Notes: generated by a model from the sequence alone, not told the origin. A stretch of DNA of 64,000 nucleotides from G963666535 sp963666535 (GCA_963666535.1 OY762913.1:2046001-2110000), one strand, 5' to 3'; counted from the first letter of the stretch, positions 27,841-36,553 are shown. Numbers and translations are program-made.

Positions 27841-28425
27841 TTATGTCGGCGTATCAGACACATTCGCCGCTGGCTTGCGATACTCTGCATACAGATGTTT
27901 CATGCTGCCTCCAAACAATCGGTTGAGTCTCTCTACCAGTTCCTCCGGATTCACTTTCATCCCCGTTCTCACCCATTCCAGCAACAGCGCTGTCATGCTA
28001 ATGGTATACACGGTCAAGGTAAATTCCTTGTCTTCGTCCGTAATATCACAACCAATCATGCCCCGTTCCAAAATTGGCTGCAGGATAGGGCGAATCACCA
28101 TTTGGATATACTGTTCTAAAGTGTCTCTCCCAATGGAATGGTAGGTGTTTTGTATCAGCACTCTGTTGTCCTTGAGATACCCGAATACGACCATCACTCC
28201 GTGCTGCCACGTCTCACAGCCGTCATCGCCGGCCAGAACTTTGTTCAGTTCGTCCTCCAGAATCCACTCAATCAGTCCGTATACATCGTGGAAGTGATAA
28301 TAAAATGTCTGCCGGTTTACCCCCGCTTCCGCAGCGATGTCCTGAACGGTGATCTTATCCAGTGTAGTATGGGACAACAGCTTTTTCAGCGCCGCTTCCA
28401 GCGCCCGCTTTGTGGTAGTTGACAT
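27841..28425 (-). CDS. TetR/AcrR family regulator
   Basis: ATG 28425 follows AGGAGG; 194 residues. The N-terminal HTH is clear: TLDKITVQDIAAEAGVNRQTFYYHFHDVYGLIEWIL (residues about 22-57). The C-terminal ligand domain resembles the DhaS/TetR_C_8 group. The likely target is the radical SAM gene downstream, whose upstream region holds inverted repeats, and its own promoter. Confidence 0.88.
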   Translation of the reverse strand: MSTTTKRALEAALKKLLSHTTLDKITVQDIAAEAGVNRQTFYYHFHDVYGLIEWILEDELNKVLAGDDGCETWQHGVMVVFGYLKDNRVLIQNTYHSIGRDTLEQYIQMVIRPILQPILERGMIGCDITDEDKEFTLTVYTISMTALLLEWVRTGMKVNPEELVERLNRLFGGSMKHLYAEYRKPAANVSDTPT

Positions 28426-28508
28426 ACTGCTCCTCCTATATGCGGTTGTTTCCGTTTTGTTCGCCAAACATAAAATATTTTGCAAACAAAAGGGCCTCTC
28501 CCAATCCG

Positions 28509-29258
28509 CTAACGGCTCAAAACAGTGAGGCTGGCGTCAAACCGAGGCGTGCCTTCCCTGCCGTCACCCCGCACGTAATATTCGTTTCCGCATTGCGCGG
28601 TATACAGCGTCAGCGTCTCCCCACAGTGGCACTGTGCCTGATAGCCCAGCTGCACGGCAGAAATGTACTGGCCCTGCCGCAAGTTTTCAAAATGCAGCGC
28701 GTCACAGACGTAATCGGCATAATGCGTGTTGTTCACATGGCCATTGATATCTGTCTCGCTATACCGCAGCAGCCGCTCTTCCCCCCGCTGCATCTCGTCG
28801 GGCAGACGGAGCTTTCCCAAAAGTTCAGTTCCACACAGTGTTCCACCGTCCTTGCCCTCCATTTCAGTGATTTGGGACAGACGGATCAGCTTATAAGTCT
28901 CCACATCCGCCAGCACCCAGGTAGAGGTCGCTTGGCCCACCGCCTGTCCGCCTGCGTCCGTCATGCTGAAATCGCGATGTACGGCGGCCCCTTTCGTGGG
29001 CCGGTGCCACGTTCTTATGTTTATCCGCTCGTTCCATGCAAGTGGCCGGGTTAACTCATAGCGAATGCGGGCTACCATCCAAAACCCATGATATTTCCCC
29101 CGCATTTCCGGTCCGGAAATATGCAGTTCGGTACACGCTCTTGTCGCCGTCTCCTGCAAAAAACCCAGCATTGCGGATGGACGGCAGTGTCCCATATGAT
29201 CCACACTGCGGGAATCAATCAGGTATTCACTTTCAAAATAGTACGCCAAGGGACTCAA
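28509..29258 (-). CDS. Acyl-ACP thioesterase
   Basis: A 249-residue double hot-dog protein. MGHCRPSAMLGFLQETATRA near residue 22, the TWHRPTKGAAVHRDFSMTDAGG segment and the NGHVNNTHYADYVCDAL motif (Asn-His of the active site) match bacterial FatA/FatB-like acyl-ACP thioesterases, which release fatty acids from ACP. The start is a TTG: the one at 29258 overlaps the upstream stop (TTGA), while TTG 29249 has better spacing from GAAAGGA. Which is used is open. Confidence 0.88.
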   Translation of the reverse strand: MSPLAYYFESEYLIDSRSVDHMGHCRPSAMLGFLQETATRACTELHISGPEMRGKYHGFWMVARIRYELTRPLAWNERINIRTWHRPTKGAAVHRDFSMTDAGGQAVGQATSTWVLADVETYKLIRLSQITEMEGKDGGTLCGTELLGKLRLPDEMQRGEERLLRYSETDINGHVNNTHYADYVCDALHFENLRQGQYISAVQLGYQAQCHCGETLTLYTAQCGNEYYVRGDGREGTPRFDASLTVLSR

Positions 29259-29866
29259 TCCTTTCTTCCCCGGATCAGCAGGTTGTTTTTGCAGCAGATA
29301 TCCTCAATGTCTTCCGCCGTGGCCGCTGGAATCCGCATTGCCGCACCGCATCCGACGCACACCACATCCACAGAGCTGAAATTGAGTTTTAACCTCCACT
29401 GCTTGCAGCCGCAGGTGCAGGATATTCCATCTTTTTGGGCGATATCACGTAGTTCAGACAGTACCTCGTGCATCACCAGCTCATCCAAAAATGACCCTTT
29501 TTCGCCGGATTCTTCCTCCAGCTTGTCCACCGTTTCTTCCAGCCGCTTCATCGCCGCAAATACCGGTGCCTCTTCTCCAACGTAGCAGCAGTCCAGTCCA
29601 GATGCCGCACAGGAAAAAGCCAACGCCTTTTGGCTGAGAAATGCTTTGGTCGAACAGGAAACGTGGTGCTCGGTTCCGCAAAATAGGCAGGGCACAGACA
29701 GTTGTACCTGCATGCCAAAAAGCTCCACCTTCAGTGCGGATTTTCCGCAGGGGCAGGACAGGCTAGTCGGTGCGGCCGCCAGAGAAAAAACACTGCGCTC
29801 CAAAATCACCGGCTGGCGGCAAGCCGGGCAAATATAGGCTAACGTACGCTTTGGTTCCTCCGTCAT
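29255..29866 (-). CDS. Zinc-ribbon/coiled protein of unknown function
   Basis: I choose ATG 29866 because GGAAGG lies nine bases upstream, giving 203 residues. Paired cysteines occur throughout: CPAC near residue 12, CPCG near 41, CLFCG near 61, CTCGC near 151 and CVGCG near 173, suggesting several zinc ribbons. A charged LEETVDKLEEESGEKGSF segment in the middle may be helical. The gene overlaps the thioesterase start, so the two are co-translated. I do not recognise the family; small CxxC-rich proteins of this kind occur in clostridial genomes. Confidence 0.75.
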   Translation of the reverse strand: MTEEPKRTLAYICPACRQPVILERSVFSLAAAPTSLSCPCGKSALKVELFGMQVQLSVPCLFCGTEHHVSCSTKAFLSQKALAFSCAASGLDCCYVGEEAPVFAAMKRLEETVDKLEEESGEKGSFLDELVMHEVLSELRDIAQKDGISCTCGCKQWRLKLNFSSVDVVCVGCGAAMRIPAATAEDIEDICCKNNLLIRGRKD

Positions 29867-30072
29867 ATCGGTCATCCTTCCTTGTACAATGGCATTCGGT
29901 CTTTCCTGCCACAAACAGCAATCCAGCCGCGCCATTCGATCATTATCATAGCGATATGGATATATTATACTGCTGTTTTTGGCGTTTGACCAGTCCGTTG
30001 GCCTGAAAGTGCTAATATTTTTGCATTTTTTGTCCAAACTAACTGAAACCTTATGGAAAGGAGAATGATGCA

Positions 30073-31092
30073 TTGACCACAAAAAAAGTCGGACGGCAGA
30101 CCTTTTCCATGGCCTTACCGCCCTCCATTGCCGGACACGCCTGCATTGTTGGAAAAAAGGAGGGAGAAGGGCCTCTACGCTCCAGTTTTGACCAGGTTGG
30201 TGAAGATGACACCTTTGGTGAGTCCAGCTGGGAAAAGGCAGAAAGCTCCATGCAGCGGCAGGCGCTCTCCTCTGCGTTGGACAAAGCCAAACAAAGTGTC
30301 TCCACGCTGGATCTACTCTTCGCCGGTGACCTGCTCAATCAGTGCATCGGTTCCGCCTACGCGCACCGCGACTCGAATATTCCCTTCTTCGGTCTGTACG
30401 GGGCCTGTTCCACCATGGGCGAATCGCTGGCTTTGGCCGCCATGTCTCTGGACGGCGGATTTGGCGAATGGGCTGGCGCTGTGGTTTCCTCCCACTTTTG
30501 CTCTGCGGAGCGGCAATACCGTACACCGCTGGAATATGGGGGACAGCGCCCCCCTACCGCCCAATGGACGGTGACCGGCGCGGGCGCCGTGATTCTCGCC
30601 CGTGACGGCGACGGCCCATATATTACCCATATCACACCCGGCAAGATTGTGGACATGGGAATCAAAGATGTGGGCAACATGGGCGCCGCCATGGCCCCCG
30701 CCGCCTATGACACCCTAAAGGCTCACTTCGCCGATACCGGCCGCGCCCCGTCCTATTATGACCTGATTGTCACCGGTGACCTTGGCCGTCTTGGCCATGA
30801 AATTGTCCGCGACCTCTTCGCCCGTGATGGGGTTGAGCTTACGAACTACGAGGATTGCGGCATGCTCATCTATGATGAAAAGGGGCAGGACGTCCACTGC
30901 GGTGGTTCCGGCTGCGGCTGCTCTGCCAGCGTCTTATCGGGCTACCTGCTCAATGGCATGCGGGCCGGTACCTGGAAAAACATTCTGTTTTGTCCCACAG
31001 GAGCGCTTCATTCTCCCACCTCCATCCTGCAGGGAGAAAGCGTTCCAGGCATTTGCCATGCCATCGCCATCTCGACCTATAGGGGGAACTGA
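30073..31092 (+). CDS. spoVAD: Stage V sporulation protein AD
   Basis: A 339-residue thiolase-fold protein without the thiolase catalytic residues, with diagnostic FSMALPPSIAGHACIVGKKEGEGPL at the start, the CSTMGESLALAAM region near 115 and the C-terminal GALHSPTSILQGESVPGICHAI. SpoVAD binds dipicolinic acid in the spore inner membrane channel. The start is TTG 30073 with AAAGGAGA about eight bases upstream; nearby ATGs are out of frame. spoVAE follows one base later. No spoVAC precedes it; the upstream gene is on the other strand. Confidence 0.96.
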   Translation: MTTKKVGRQTFSMALPPSIAGHACIVGKKEGEGPLRSSFDQVGEDDTFGESSWEKAESSMQRQALSSALDKAKQSVSTLDLLFAGDLLNQCIGSAYAHRDSNIPFFGLYGACSTMGESLALAAMSLDGGFGEWAGAVVSSHFCSAERQYRTPLEYGGQRPPTAQWTVTGAGAVILARDGDGPYITHITPGKIVDMGIKDVGNMGAAMAPAAYDTLKAHFADTGRAPSYYDLIVTGDLGRLGHEIVRDLFARDGVELTNYEDCGMLIYDEKGQDVHCGGSGCGCSASVLSGYLLNGMRAGTWKNILFCPTGALHSPTSILQGESVPGICHAIAISTYRGN

Positions 31093-31093
31093 T

Positions 31094-31450
31094 ATGGAGT
31101 ATTTAAACGCATTCCTTTGCGGCGGAGTTCTGTGCCTGATCGGCCAAATCCTCATCGACCGCACCAGCCTTACCCCCGCCCGGATTTTGGTGGTCTATGT
31201 TGTGGCCGGTGTGATTTTGGGTGGGCTGGGCCTTTATCAGCCGCTGGTGGACTGGGGGGGCGCAGGTGCCACGGTTCCCCTTACCGGCTTCGGTCATCTG
31301 CTGGCAAAAGGCGTCCGAGAAGCCGTTGCAGAGCATGGATTTTTAGGTGCGCTTACCGGTGGGATCACCGCTACTGCAGGCGGTATTGCCGCTGCCGTCT
31401 TTTTTGGCTATCTGGTAGCGCTTCTATTCAAAACCAAGCGCAAGAGCTGA
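31094..31450 (+). CDS. spoVAE: Stage V sporulation protein AE
   Basis: The 118-residue membrane protein starts at ATG 31094, one base after the spoVAD stop. Four hydrophobic segments are visible, with FLCGGVLCLIGQILIDRT at the start and GFGHLLAKGVREAV near residue 65, as in SpoVAE(b). It is a component of the Ca-DPA channel of the forespore inner membrane. It is followed by a strong terminator, so the operon has only two genes. Confidence 0.95.
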   Translation: MEYLNAFLCGGVLCLIGQILIDRTSLTPARILVVYVVAGVILGGLGLYQPLVDWGGAGATVPLTGFGHLLAKGVREAVAEHGFLGALTGGITATAGGIAAAVFFGYLVALLFKTKRKS

Positions 31451-31510
31451 TAAATTGCAAAAAACAAGGCCAACTACAGACAAAAATGCTTCAAAACAGC
31501 ACACCCGGTA

Positions 31511-31548
31511 CGAAAAGGCCTCCCTTTCACAGAGGGAGGTCTTTTTCG
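31511..31548 (+). terminator. Terminator of spoVAD-spoVAE
   Basis: GAAAAGGCCTCCCT and AGGGAGGTCTTTTTC pair around TTCACAG, with a T-run to the right. Confidence 0.9.
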
Positions 31549-31550
31549 TT

Positions 31551-31850
31551 TTAGATGTTTTCTTGCAGAGCGCTCTTGAAACAAATTTTCGTTTTTTTCT
31601 TTATTTTTGGGATTTTTAGGTATATTATACATTAGGTGTTATATCTGCATTTTGATTCCAACATATGAGTAATCCCACGACTGACGCGAAGGGATCATCC
31701 AGAAAATATAATGCAATTAAGGCCTGATGGGTTTGTTGGATTGAGCAAGCTGTACCGTGAATCAAGAACCACCATGCAAGCCCAAGCGTTAGAACATATG
31801 GTTTATAATGCAGTGCTTCAGATAGGATATTTTTATATGGAGGCAAGTAA
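31551..31850. other. AT-rich intergenic stretch at the left edge of the accessory region
   Basis: From here the base composition drops compared with the spoVA genes. A 99-codon minus-strand frame (31625-31924) overlaps the degV start and has no recognisable domain, so I do not call it. I see no RNA gene. A GGAGG ribosome site at the right end belongs to degV. Confidence 0.5.
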
Positions 31851-32732
31851 ATGAATCGAAAGATATGCCAAATAGTTGACTCTTCGGGAAACCTTCCGCG
31901 AGCCCTCATGGAACAGCACAGCATCAGTGAGGTTCCATTCTATTTTAAATTTGATAATCCCGATTACTACCGCGAAAATGTCGATTATAAAATCGCTGAG
32001 TTTTATAAACATATGGAAGAATATCCTGATCAAGTTCCTCAAACATCTGCTCCCAACATTTATGACTGGTTGGCCGTGTTTGAGCAGCAGTATTCACTGG
32101 GTGCTAAAAAGTATATTGTGACGACTATTTCTTCCAAGCTATCTTCAAGCTTTCAAGCTGCTCGTTCTGCAAAGGAACTATTTGAAGAGAGTCATAATGA
32201 TATTCAAATGGAAGTGATCAGTTCCAACACTTGTGCTTGCGGGCAAGCTGCATTGGAAATTGGAATTGCCAAAATGATTGACAGTGGCAGAAACTATGAA
32301 GATATTATTGAGGCGATCTATAAAATGGTTACGAATGCAAGCACACTTTTTGCGGTTAACAGCTTAAAATACATGAAGTCCGGAGGTAGAATCGGCGGAG
32401 CAGCTGCTTTGCTTGGAAAACTAATCAACATTAAACCAGTATGTGAATTTGCCGATGGCGTTGTTCTCCCAGTCAAAGCGGTAAGCGGCAGGGAACATTC
32501 ACTTAAAACCATGATTGATGTAGCAGTTTCAAGAATGATTGATGTCAATAAGCTGATCATCATTATTCAATGCGCAGAATGTCAGGAAGATGCGGACTAT
32601 ATTATTCATTATCTAAGAGATCTAACCAATTATAACGGTCAAATCTATCAAAGTGATCTGGGGATTATCGTAGGGGCACACTCAGGCCCTGGCGCAATTG
32701 GGATCGGTTTTGTAGAGCAGCCAATGATGTAG
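31851..32732 (+). CDS. DegV family fatty acid-binding protein
   Basis: The 293-residue protein has the family layout: N-terminal IVDSSGNLP, PQTSAPNIYDW near residue 63, TISSKLSSSFQAAR, the central NSLKYMKSGGRIGG near 170, and the C-terminal GPGAIGIGF. DegV/FakB proteins bind a fatty acid for phosphorylation by FakA. No fakA is nearby. Codon use is AT-rich compared with the genes to the left, suggesting transfer or an accessory origin. Confidence 0.92.
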   Translation: MNRKICQIVDSSGNLPRALMEQHSISEVPFYFKFDNPDYYRENVDYKIAEFYKHMEEYPDQVPQTSAPNIYDWLAVFEQQYSLGAKKYIVTTISSKLSSSFQAARSAKELFEESHNDIQMEVISSNTCACGQAALEIGIAKMIDSGRNYEDIIEAIYKMVTNASTLFAVNSLKYMKSGGRIGGAAALLGKLINIKPVCEFADGVVLPVKAVSGREHSLKTMIDVAVSRMIDVNKLIIIIQCAECQEDADYIIHYLRDLTNYNGQIYQSDLGIIVGAHSGPGAIGIGFVEQPMM

Positions 32733-32841
32733 ATACAAAGCTCATGCACCTGTGTATCAGTATAACATTCTCATAATCAATATCCGTCTGTTGCCATGAC
32801 AGAGAACGGATCAATCTCAAAATGACGGAAGTGAATTATTG

Positions 32842-33543
32842 ATGAAAATAGGAATGATTGGTGGCACTGGACCGGAATCGACGGTTGATTACTATCAGCG
32901 TATGATTAAACTATACCAACAACAAATAAGCCGGGACGAGTACCCGGAAATTATGATAAACAGCATTAACATGACCGCCATGTTAACGCTTGTGTTGAAC
33001 CAGAACTGGGATGAACTGATTCATATGTTATTAGACGCGGTTCAGGATCTTTATAAGGCAAACGCGGATTTTGCATTTATTGCCTCCAACACACCCCACA
33101 TCGTTTTCGAGCAGGTCAAGCAGGCTTCCCCTATTCCTCTGGTCAGTATCGTTGAAGCTGCACGCGAGGAAGCTGTAAAACTGAGGATAAAAAAAGTTGG
33201 CTTACTGGGGACTTTGTTTACCATGCAGAGCAATTTTTATCAAAATGAATTTGAGAAGCACGGAATTGAACTTGTAGTTCCCAATGAGGAGGACCGACAA
33301 TACATTCACCAAAAGTTGTTTTCAGAAATTGAGCATGGAATTTTTCTGGAAGAGACTCGAAATGGACTGTTGGCAATCGTAAAAAGAATGATCAATAATG
33401 CGTCAATTGATGGAGTTATATTGGGGTGTACGGAACTTCCTCTGGTTTTGACCCGGAGTGAATATGGGATTCATTTTCTTAATACAACAGAAATTCATGT
33501 GCACCGAATCATAGCGAAATATATGGAATTGAATACAATCTAA
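32842..33543 (+). CDS. Aspartate/glutamate racemase family protein
   Basis: ATG 32842 with GGAAG upstream; 233 residues. MKIGMIGGTGPESTVDYYQRM at the start and VILGCTELPLVL near residue 193 are typical. The position of the first catalytic Cys (CNT motif) reads IASNTPH here, so only the second Cys is kept. Single-Cys members such as E. coli YgeA are active L-Asp/Glu racemases. The gene follows degV in the same AT-rich block. The substrate is not certain. Confidence 0.87.
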   Translation: MKIGMIGGTGPESTVDYYQRMIKLYQQQISRDEYPEIMINSINMTAMLTLVLNQNWDELIHMLLDAVQDLYKANADFAFIASNTPHIVFEQVKQASPIPLVSIVEAAREEAVKLRIKKVGLLGTLFTMQSNFYQNEFEKHGIELVVPNEEDRQYIHQKLFSEIEHGIFLEETRNGLLAIVKRMINNASIDGVILGCTELPLVLTRSEYGIHFLNTTEIHVHRIIAKYMELNTI

Positions 33544-33744
33544 ACTATACTTGCATGTTTTTGTCTTGTAGATATATATTTGCGCCATTACTTACAATCT
33601 GGTTGTTGGAGTTTTTTCACCATAAACTCATCAAACTTTTTAGAAGTTATAAGTTCTGGATTTGCAGCAAGTATTTAGACTGCCATAACTAAAGCCGACT
33701 GAATTTGAACACTGATTAGGATGTGTTATTACAAATAAAGGTAA

Positions 33745-34347
33745 CTATTGTTTTAAAACATATGAGCAAATCATGTCGGTCAATTCTCGGAGCATGGCTG
33801 CTTCATCGCATGGATAATTGGAAATCTTAATTCCGTGTACAACCTCTTCTACACTTTTAAAAATCAAAAAGGCGGCATAATCTGCATCGGTGATTCTTGT
33901 TAGGCTGCAATTTTCCTTCAAAAGCTGAGCTATCTGCCCAATCATCGCCGCTTCATAATAATCCAGAATACTCTTAATCTCATTGTCTCCATAGGCCATG
34001 GCAAGGATTTCTCTATGGAATTCGGGAGAATAGCTGTGTGCGTGAAGCACGGCAAGTATATACTGTTCAATCAGCTCCCGAAGATTAGTGTCCTGTAAAT
34101 CTCGCATTGGAACCTGAGCTACTACATTCTGATTGTAATCATGTAGAATTTCGATAAATAACGCCTTTTTGTCCTTGAAGTATGAATAAAATGCGCCAAT
34201 AGATACCCCTGCCGCCTTGACAATGTCATTTGAGGAGGTGTTATGATATCCCTTTTCAGAGAGCAGCTCCTGAGCTGTTCTTTTAATTTTGTTTTTTATT
34301 TCAATGCTGCGTTTCTGCTGTGGAATCCGAACTTTATCCGCGTCCAT
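33745..34347 (-). CDS. TetR/AcrR family regulator of the MBL-MATE operon
   Basis: ATG 34347 follows AAAGGGGGAT; 200 residues. The HTH reads TAQELLSEKGYHNTSSNDIVKAAGVSIGAFYSYFKDKKALF (about 24-64). It is divergent from the MBL/MATE genes across a 150-base gap containing two copies of an AGAGCT-TAGCTCT-type dyad. These are the obvious operators; it should repress both itself and the efflux operon until a ligand binds. Confidence 0.9.
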   Translation of the reverse strand: MDADKVRIPQQKRSIEIKNKIKRTAQELLSEKGYHNTSSNDIVKAAGVSIGAFYSYFKDKKALFIEILHDYNQNVVAQVPMRDLQDTNLRELIEQYILAVLHAHSYSPEFHREILAMAYGDNEIKSILDYYEAAMIGQIAQLLKENCSLTRITDADYAAFLIFKSVEEVVHGIKISNYPCDEAAMLRELTDMICSYVLKQ

Positions 34348-34370
34348 ACTAATCCCCCTTTTCTGCTGAT

Positions 34371-34399
34371 AGTTTAGCATATGTAACGGAAAGCGTCAA
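34371..34399 (-). promoter_or_regulatory. Promoter of the TetR regulator gene
   Basis: On the minus strand: -35 TTGACG (34394-34399), 17-base spacer, -10 TAAACT (34371-34376). The -35 lies in the left arm of the big operator dyad. Confidence 0.75.
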
Positions 34400-34435
34400 C
34401 AAAATAGGAGCTGTAGCTCTTATTTTGTTGACGCT
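34392..34435. promoter_or_regulatory. 44-bp operator dyad
   Basis: Arms 34392-34412 and 34415-34435 are 21-base inverted repeats with one mismatch around GT. The centre is GGAGCT-GT-AGCTCT and each outer arm supplies a TTGACG -35 box pointing outward. This architecture lets one repressor block both divergent promoters. Confidence 0.8.
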
Positions 34436-34456
34436 AAAGGAAATGTGTGCTATTAT
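34428..34456 (+). promoter_or_regulatory. Promoter of the MBL-MATE operon
   Basis: -35 TTGACG (34428-34433), 17-base spacer, -10 TATTAT (34451-34456), all on the plus strand. Confidence 0.8.
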
Positions 34457-34463
34457 CAAAACA

Positions 34464-34477
34464 AGAGCTATAGCTCT
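34464..34477. promoter_or_regulatory. Second TetR operator over the transcription start
   Basis: AGAGCTATAGCTCT is a perfect 14-bp palindrome that repeats the core of the 34392-34435 dyad. It begins about eight bases after the -10 box, where a repressor would block initiation. Confidence 0.8.
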
Positions 34478-34499
34478 CGTTTGAAAGAAGGGGTGCTTT

Positions 34500-35213
34500 A
34501 TGAAAAACTATATACGTTTAAACCTTGGTATTACCAAGGTCTATCTGCTTCCGTGCTCCGGCGGCTATCTGCTGATTGATACGGGTTATAAAACCGATTA
34601 TGAGAAATTCAGAAAAAAGCTGGCGGACTCCGGCGTGGCAATCAGCGAAATCAAATATTTGCTGCTCACCCACTATCATGATGATCATTCCGGGTTTGCA
34701 AACAAGCTGAAATACGAATTTAAGATTCCGCTGATTGTTCAGAAAAAATCCATACCCTTGTTAGCAAAAGGAGACAGCGGAGAGGAGGAAGAAGGTTATT
34801 ACATAACCCGCCGCCTGCGCCTTTTGTTCTCTGTGTTTGAATTGTTCCACAAGAATTTTGAGTTTCCTTCCGTGCTGACCAATGATGCCGACACCGTTGT
34901 CCGCGGTGATGACAGACAGGTGTTGCGCAAGCTTGGCATAGCTGCCGATATCCTATTCACACCGGGGCATTCCGAGGATTCCATGAGCGTAGTGTGCGAT
35001 GACGGTACGGCCTTTGTCGGCGACGCAGCGATGAATTTTTTGAAGTTTACAGGTGCGCATTACCGCCCTATTTATTATAACAATCTGGAGCTAACCAACA
35101 AAAGCATTCAAAAGCTCATTGCAACCGGAGCAAAAACAATCGTCCCTGCTCATGGCAATGCTTTTCCGGTTAAAAAACTACAGAATATGCTTGCCCATTT
35201 TCACGTTGAATGA
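34500..35213 (+). CDS. MBL-fold metallohydrolase
   Basis: A 237-residue metallo-beta-lactamase-fold protein with LLIDTGY near residue 26, the zinc motif THYHDDHSG near 60, FTPGHSEDSMSVVCDDGTAFVGDA and the C-terminal VPAHGN. The subgroup includes glyoxalase II-like and lactonase-like hydrolases. It is co-transcribed with a MATE exporter under a TetR regulator, which suggests detoxification or quenching of the exported compound. No beta-lactam role is implied by sequence alone. Confidence 0.88.
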   Translation: MKNYIRLNLGITKVYLLPCSGGYLLIDTGYKTDYEKFRKKLADSGVAISEIKYLLLTHYHDDHSGFANKLKYEFKIPLIVQKKSIPLLAKGDSGEEEEGYYITRRLRLLFSVFELFHKNFEFPSVLTNDADTVVRGDDRQVLRKLGIAADILFTPGHSEDSMSVVCDDGTAFVGDAAMNFLKFTGAHYRPIYYNNLELTNKSIQKLIATGAKTIVPAHGNAFPVKKLQNMLAHFHVE

Positions 35214-36553
35214 GGCCGCGGATGACGCAGAATCTATTATCAGACGATATAAACCTCCTGTTTTGGAAACTCTCGGTTCCTGCTGTACTAGGAATGGTTG
35301 CAGCCAGTGCCTATCAATTTGTAGATTCCTTGTTTGTCGGCAGATGGGTGGGCGTCGAAGCATTAAGCGCCGTTTCGCTTTCCTATTTACTGGTGCTGAT
35401 TATCAACGGTGTGGGCTCGCTAATTGGAACAGGAGTGGCCTCGGTTCTGTCCCGAGCGATCGGAGAAAATGATACTCAGAAATTTGAAAGCATCTACGCT
35501 GAGCTGCTCCTTCTCTCGGCAGGCTTGTCCGCAGCCCTAATTCCGGTGGTGCTTTTTTCGGCTCGACCCGTTATGGAGCTTCTAAGCAAGGAGCAAAGCA
35601 TAGCGGTTTTAGGCGTGCGTTACCTTGGTATCATCGCCGTCGGTGTCCCATTCTCTGTTGTGTCCTCTGCCATTTCAATGGCAATCCGGGCAGAGGGACG
35701 GGTTGTGACATCCGTCACCGTTGTGGCAGCCGGAGCAATGCTTAACATCGTACTTGACCCTATATTGATCAAGATACTGGGCTTAGGGCTTAGAGGTGCC
35801 GCTATCGCCACAGTTCTCTCTCAGATTATATCCTTTGTTATCTGCATTTTGTGGCTGCTCCGTACGCATCGTCTTGGCCAGAAAAAACCCCGTATAAAAC
35901 ATCTTCCTGTAATACTCGGCATTGGGAGCTCGGGCATTCTAATGAATATAATGACGCTTATCCAGCTCGCCTTTGTCTATGGGATGATTGGAAAATACGG
36001 GGACGACCGCGTTATCGCCGTACTCGGAACATGCATGACTTTCTTAAATCTGGTTTTCATTCCGTTGTGGGGCATTTCACAGGCATTACAGCCGATGCTG
36101 GGTATAAACTACGGTGCGGGACAGCTGGGGCGGGTAAATCAGGCTTTTAAAACATTTTCACGTCGGGCGCTGCTTGTCAGCATTCTGATCTGGTGTGTTT
36201 TAGAGCTGTTTCCCCTGCAGCTTCTAAGTTGGTTTATTGAGGACAAGGAATTAGCCAAATATGGCGTGACCGCCTTTCGACTGATTTTCGCTATGTTTCT
36301 TTTTTACGGTTTTTTCATTACGCTAATTACTCTATATCAAGCTGTCGGCAAGGTAAAAAATGCGATTTTACTTATGCTGGGGAGAATGCTGGTAATCTTT
36401 CTTCCTGCGCTGCTCATAGCTTCAAACGCAATGGGCATAACAGGCGTCTGGATGGCTTTCCCGATAACTGACGTAATCATTTTACTTGCTGGATTCATCT
36501 CGTATCACAGCTTCAGGCGTAAATACTTATTGTGGGATATGGAACATTTTTAA
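35210..36553 (+). CDS. MATE family efflux transporter
   Basis: A 447-residue membrane protein with twelve-helix character, opening with LLFWKLSVPAVLGMVAASAYQFVDSLFVGRWVG and repeating the MATE half near residue 235. Family members export cationic or aromatic compounds in exchange for Na+ or H+. ATG 35210 overlaps the MBL stop (ATGA), so translation is coupled. Expression is under the operator pair upstream of the MBL gene. Confidence 0.93.
   Translation: MRPRMTQNLLSDDINLLFWKLSVPAVLGMVAASAYQFVDSLFVGRWVGVEALSAVSLSYLLVLIINGVGSLIGTGVASVLSRAIGENDTQKFESIYAELLLLSAGLSAALIPVVLFSARPVMELLSKEQSIAVLGVRYLGIIAVGVPFSVVSSAISMAIRAEGRVVTSVTVVAAGAMLNIVLDPILIKILGLGLRGAAIATVLSQIISFVICILWLLRTHRLGQKKPRIKHLPVILGIGSSGILMNIMTLIQLAFVYGMIGKYGDDRVIAVLGTCMTFLNLVFIPLWGISQALQPMLGINYGAGQLGRVNQAFKTFSRRALLVSILIWCVLELFPLQLLSWFIEDKELAKYGVTAFRLIFAMFLFYGFFITLITLYQAVGKVKNAILLMLGRMLVIFLPALLIASNAMGITGVWMAFPITDVIILLAGFISYHSFRRKYLLWDMEHF

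Noticed and set aside
31625..31924. A 99-codon minus-strand frame in the gap before degV
   Set aside because: It overlaps the degV start and its ribosome site, and has no family or good ribosome site of its own.
34500..35213. MBL protein next to BlaI/BlaR-type genes read as a beta-lactamase system
   Set aside because: The MBL gene is under a TetR operator and eight kilobases from the BlaI genes; its motifs fit general MBL hydrolases.
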